64,000 nucleotides of DNA, taken from assembly GCA_047975325.1 (NCBI GenBank), contig JBKEDF010000049.1, positions 72,561-136,560 of the forward strand, given 5' to 3'. The notes below the pieces were generated by a model, which was given only the letters and a program-made list of their open reading frames with translations, had not been told where the DNA came from and made no database searches. Of the stretch, positions 61,544 through 64,000 are shown in pieces. Origin of the DNA: JBKEDF01 sp047975325. GTDB lineage: Bacteria; Pseudomonadota; Alphaproteobacteria; Rhodobacterales; Rhodobacteraceae. Each line of letters starts with the position of its first letter. Positions within the stretch are counted from its first letter, which is position 1. The translations under genes and the position numbers were made by a program.

Positions 61544-62265
61544 CACAGGTCAATCTTCAGGAAGGAATCCCGCAGCGCCTCCGACCAGGCCAGAGACATG
61601 CGCCGGAAATCCTCATCCCCCGCCTCAATCCGGCGCCGCATGGAAATACGACAATCATCCTTTTCGATCACGGCAAGATCCAGAGGCATCCCAACCGAAA
61701 GGTTGGAACGAAGCGTCGAATCCATCGAAAGCAGCACGGCCTTTTGTCCCTCCGCAAGGCTGGTATCCGGCACGACCACACGATCAAGGATCGGCTTGCC
61801 GTATTTATGTTCACCGATCTGCAGGAAAGGCGTGTCCTCCGTTGCCTCGATGAAATTGCCTTCCGGATAGATCAGGAAGACCCGCATATCCCCCCCGGCC
61901 CGCTGCCCGGCCAGGATCATCGAGGCCCCGGCCCCCTGGCCCATGGCAAGCTTGTGATCCACTTCCTGACGCACCTGCGCAAGCGTATTGCCAACCATCT
62001 CAGCCACTTTCAGCATGCTGACGGCCTTCATGATGGAACTTGATTCATCCGCATCGGGATGTTCGATCGCATCGTTCAGCCGCGCGATCGTCGTCTGCGT
62101 CACCGAAAGATTGCCCGCCGTCAGGATCGCGATCACCCTTTCGCCCGGATCCTCAAAGGTGAACATCTTGCGATAGGTCGCAATATTGTCGAGCCCGGCA
62201 TTGGTGCGGGTATCGGAAAGCAGGACCATACCTTCATTCAAAAGCAGGCCGACACAATAGGTCAT
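61543..62265 (-). CDS. Anbu (proteasome-like) peptidase
   Basis: Ntn-hydrolase of the ancestral beta-subunit (Anbu) group, 240 residues. It begins MTYCVGLLLNEGMVLLSDTRTNAG, so removal of Met exposes the catalytic threonine T2, and a Lys/Asp framework follows. Anbu assembles as an open helical or ring-like particle. In other bacteria the gene sits with a transglutaminase-like protein, an alpha-E protein and an ATP-grasp protein; none of these is present here. It is coupled to the dehydrogenase gene. A spacer of 170 bases precedes it. Confidence 0.92.
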   Translation of the reverse strand: MTYCVGLLLNEGMVLLSDTRTNAGLDNIATYRKMFTFEDPGERVIAILTAGNLSVTQTTIARLNDAIEHPDADESSSIMKAVSMLKVAEMVGNTLAQVRQEVDHKLAMGQGAGASMILAGQRAGGDMRVFLIYPEGNFIEATEDTPFLQIGEHKYGKPILDRVVVPDTSLAEGQKAVLLSMDSTLRSNLSVGMPLDLAVIEKDDCRISMRRRIEAGDEDFRRMSLAWSEALRDSFLKIDL

Positions 62266-62435
62266 CTGGAAAGCTCCGGGGTGTCTTCTATCCTGGCTGT
62301 ATCACGGTGCATTGCATCTCATGCATTCACGGCAGAAACGAGGCAATCCTTAACGCATTTCCGGTTTTGCCTGCAACAGCGCGGATGGCCCGGTTTGCGA
62401 TAACGCCCCCCGGGACGGATACCACCGGACATTTG

Positions 62436-62885
62436 TCATATGTTCTCCGTGCCGGGCTTTTGCGGGGCAGCGGCGATACATAATGCAGCCACGCCCTTTT
62501 TCAGCGCCGCCATGTCCTCCGGGGTCATTTTGGCAAAGATCTGCCTTGCCTGCGCATCGACACGCGGCAGCAGCGCCCTGAACAAGGCACGTCCGCTATC
62601 CGTGCAGGTGTAGTCACGTAATCGGCGGTCCGAAGAGGCCGCCCGCCCCGAAAGCAGCCCTTTCCGTTCAAGCCGCTGCGCCGCGCGGCTGATCTGCACC
62701 TTATCAAGCGAAGAGCGCCGCGAAAGTTCCTTGGAAGTCAGGGTTTCGATATCCGCAAGCAGGAACAGGACCCGCCATTCCTCACGTGAAAGCCCCGCCT
62801 CCCCGCGATAGACCTCTTCCAGCCGGCGTGAGAAATGCGCTGCCGCAACCGCCAGCTGGTAAGGAAAGAAATCTTCCATTTTCAT
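62436..62885 (-). CDS. MarR-family transcriptional regulator
   Basis: 149-residue winged-helix dimer. The recognition part is LSREEWRVLFLLADIETLTSKELSRRSSLDKVQISRAAQRLERKGLLSGRAASSDRRLRDYTCTDSG, with the conserved DxRxxxxxLT-like wing. It diverges from the MBL-fold hydrolase across 171 bases that carry two TTGCA-type palindromes, so it very likely represses that gene. ATG 62885 is used; ATG 62879 is an alternative. Confidence 0.92.
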   Translation of the reverse strand: MKMEDFFPYQLAVAAAHFSRRLEEVYRGEAGLSREEWRVLFLLADIETLTSKELSRRSSLDKVQISRAAQRLERKGLLSGRAASSDRRLRDYTCTDSGRALFRALLPRVDAQARQIFAKMTPEDMAALKKGVAALCIAAAPQKPGTENI

Positions 62886-62959
62886 AGGGCTACCCTTGTT
62901 TTTCTACCCACCTTCGCAAGCTGTTTTGCAAAGGCGTCCCGGGTCAACATAGAACAGGC

Positions 62960-62988
62960 TTGACATTCATTGCAATTGCAATGATAAC
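62960..62988 (+). promoter_or_regulatory. Promoter of the MBL-fold hydrolase gene
   Basis: Perfect TTGACA (62960-62965), a 17-base spacer and GATAAC (62983-62988). The spacer is filled by the palindrome CATTGCAATTGCAATG, so bound MarR would block polymerase. Confidence 0.7.
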
Positions 62989-63008
62989 GGTAACGTTGCA
63001 TTTGCAAC
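62968..63008. promoter_or_regulatory. Two MarR-type operators
   Basis: A perfect 16-base palindrome CATTGCAATTGCAATG at 62968-62983 and a second site GTTGCATTTGCAAC at 62995-63008 with arms GTTGCA/TGCAAC. The cores TTGCAATTGCAA and TTGCATTTGCAA differ at one base. Centres are 26 bases apart. Confidence 0.75.
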
Positions 63009-63056
63009 AATGAGGAACTGACAGCGGCACGACAATCGGGCAAGGGAGCAAGGATC

Positions 63057-64000
63057 ATGGCGAAAGCATTTGCATCGCAAGGTGACACGGGCGAGAAACG
63101 GATCAGCTTCACCGAGGTTGGCAGGGATCTCTGGGCCTTCACGGCGGAAGGGGATCCCAATTCCGGCGTGATCATCGGCGATGACAGCGTGATGATCGTG
63201 GAGGCCCAGGCCACCCCGCGCCTTGCCGCCAAGGTGATCGAGAAGGTGCGCGAGATCACCGACAAGCCGATCAGCCATGTTGTCCTGACGCATTACCATG
63301 CGGTCCGGGTTCTGGGGGCTTCGGCCTTCGGGGCGGATCAGATCATCATGTCGGACAAGGCCCGTTCGATGGTCGTGGAGCGCGGGCAGGAGGATTGGGA
63401 CAGTGAATTCCAACGCTTTCCACGCCTGTTCGAGGGGCATGAATCGATCCCCGGGCTGACCTGGCCGACGACGACATTCCACAGCGGCATGACCGTTTAT
63501 CTGGGCGGGCGCCGGATTGATATCCGGCATCTGGGCCGGGCCCATACGGCGGGGGATGCGGTGATCCACGTGCCCGATGAAAACGTGATGTTCACCGGTG
63601 ATATCGTCGAATATCATTCGGCCTGCTATTGCGGGGATGGCCATTTCGAGGATTGGGGCGCAACGCTGGATGCGATCAGGGCCTATGATGTGGAGGCCAT
63701 CGCCCCGGGGCGCGGCGATGCGCTGAACGGGCGGGAGATGGTGAACAGGGCCATCGAAAGCACCCGGGATTTCGTCGACAGCACCTATCGCCCGGCGGCG
63801 CGTGTGGCGGCGCGGGGGGGCAGCCTCAAGGAGGCCTGGGACGCGGTCCGTGAGGCCTGCGACCCGAAATTCGCCGATTACGCGATCTACGAACATTGCC
63901 TGCCCTTCAATGTCGCGCGCGCCTATGACGAAGCCCGCGGCATCGACACACCCCGCATCTGGACCGCAAAACGCGACAGGAAAATGTGGGACGAACTCCA
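63057..64000 (+). CDS. MBL-fold metallo-hydrolase, 3' end cut
   Basis: The frame from ATG 63057 runs open to the window end (314 codons). GGGAGCAAGG lies just upstream. Metallo-beta-lactamase fold: VVLTHYHAVRVLGA at about 75-88, HLGRAHTAGD with H163, and FTGDIVEYHSACYCGDGHFEDW. The usual HxHxDH reads H79-Y-H81-A-V83-R84, so the aspartate and third histidine are lost and one metal site may be missing. The end (FNVARAYDEARGIDTPRIW) looks nearly complete. Controlled by the divergent MarR gene. The substrate is unknown. Confidence 0.88.
   Translation, partial: MAKAFASQGDTGEKRISFTEVGRDLWAFTAEGDPNSGVIIGDDSVMIVEAQATPRLAAKVIEKVREITDKPISHVVLTHYHAVRVLGASAFGADQIIMSDKARSMVVERGQEDWDSEFQRFPRLFEGHESIPGLTWPTTTFHSGMTVYLGGRRIDIRHLGRAHTAGDAVIHVPDENVMFTGDIVEYHSACYCGDGHFEDWGATLDAIRAYDVEAIAPGRGDALNGREMVNRAIESTRDFVDSTYRPAARVAARGGSLKEAWDAVREACDPKFADYAIYEHCLPFNVARAYDEARGIDTPRIWTAKRDRKMWDEL

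Overview
The window is a continuous, gene-dense stretch of an alphaproteobacterial chromosome, almost certainly from the Rhodobacteraceae; the genus cannot be fixed from this sequence. The evidence is the order murB-ddl-ftsQ-ftsA-ftsZ-lpxC-bamD-recN, an FtsZ ending in the alphaproteobacterial type of tail (RIEIPAFLRRQAN), the DUF2849-sulfite reductase-cysH-DUF934-ferredoxin reductase operon, a SUV3-type helicase beside an S4 protein, 7Fe ferredoxin and CarD, an Anbu proteasome homologue, and clusters of the CcrM methylation motif GANTC. I see no rRNA, tRNA, CRISPR array, insertion sequence or prophage.

Layout. 1-8.2 kb: 5'-truncated RsmC-like methyltransferase, a degenerate SDR, two lipoproteins (one an M48 peptidase), YggU, then pyrB with an overlapping dihydroorotase homologue that lacks catalytic residues, plsY, a uracil-DNA glycosylase and moaB. 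8.4-13.3 kb: an RND efflux pair. 13.3-18.1 kb: an Lrp/AsnC regulator diverging from an assimilatory sulfate/sulfite operon that opens with an overlooked 45-codon ORF. 18.1-22.4 kb: a form II CO-dehydrogenase-like molybdenum hydroxylase operon (G-S-L-M). 22.5-28.8 kb: phosphoglucomutase, a SYLF lipoprotein, an M20 amidohydrolase, recN and bamD. 28.9-36.2 kb: lpxC and the distal dcw division/cell wall cluster. 36.3-44.4 kb: an omega-aminotransferase, a PopZ-like polypeptide, tolC with its methyltransferase neighbour, moaA, a lipoprotein and a second M20 amidohydrolase. 44.5-50.3 kb: a MocR regulator diverging from a DUF1127 gene, a SIMPL-domain protein, and a 1035-residue membrane protein with secretion-platform-like ends. 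50.4-54.1 kb: a Kef-type antiporter, then cobT and cobS. 54.2-59.2 kb: carD, fdxA, S4 protein, SUV3-like helicase and a TPR protein. 59.3-64 kb: SCP2 protein, lysophospholipase-like hydrolase, 2-hydroxyacid dehydrogenase, Anbu peptidase, and a MarR regulator diverging from an MBL-fold hydrolase cut by the window end.

Most of this is core metabolism and cell envelope work. The most informative hidden signals are regulatory: eight GANTC sites within 143 bp around a good carD promoter, four more between ftsA and ftsZ, a MarR palindrome set exactly between the -35 and -10 of the MBL promoter, paired direct repeats between the MocR gene and DUF1127, and an Lrp-like site plus a small coupled ORF ahead of the sulfite reductase operon. 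The best protein-level candidate for an undescribed system is the 1035-residue protein, whose N-terminus resembles PilM/GspL and whose C-terminus resembles GspC/PilP.
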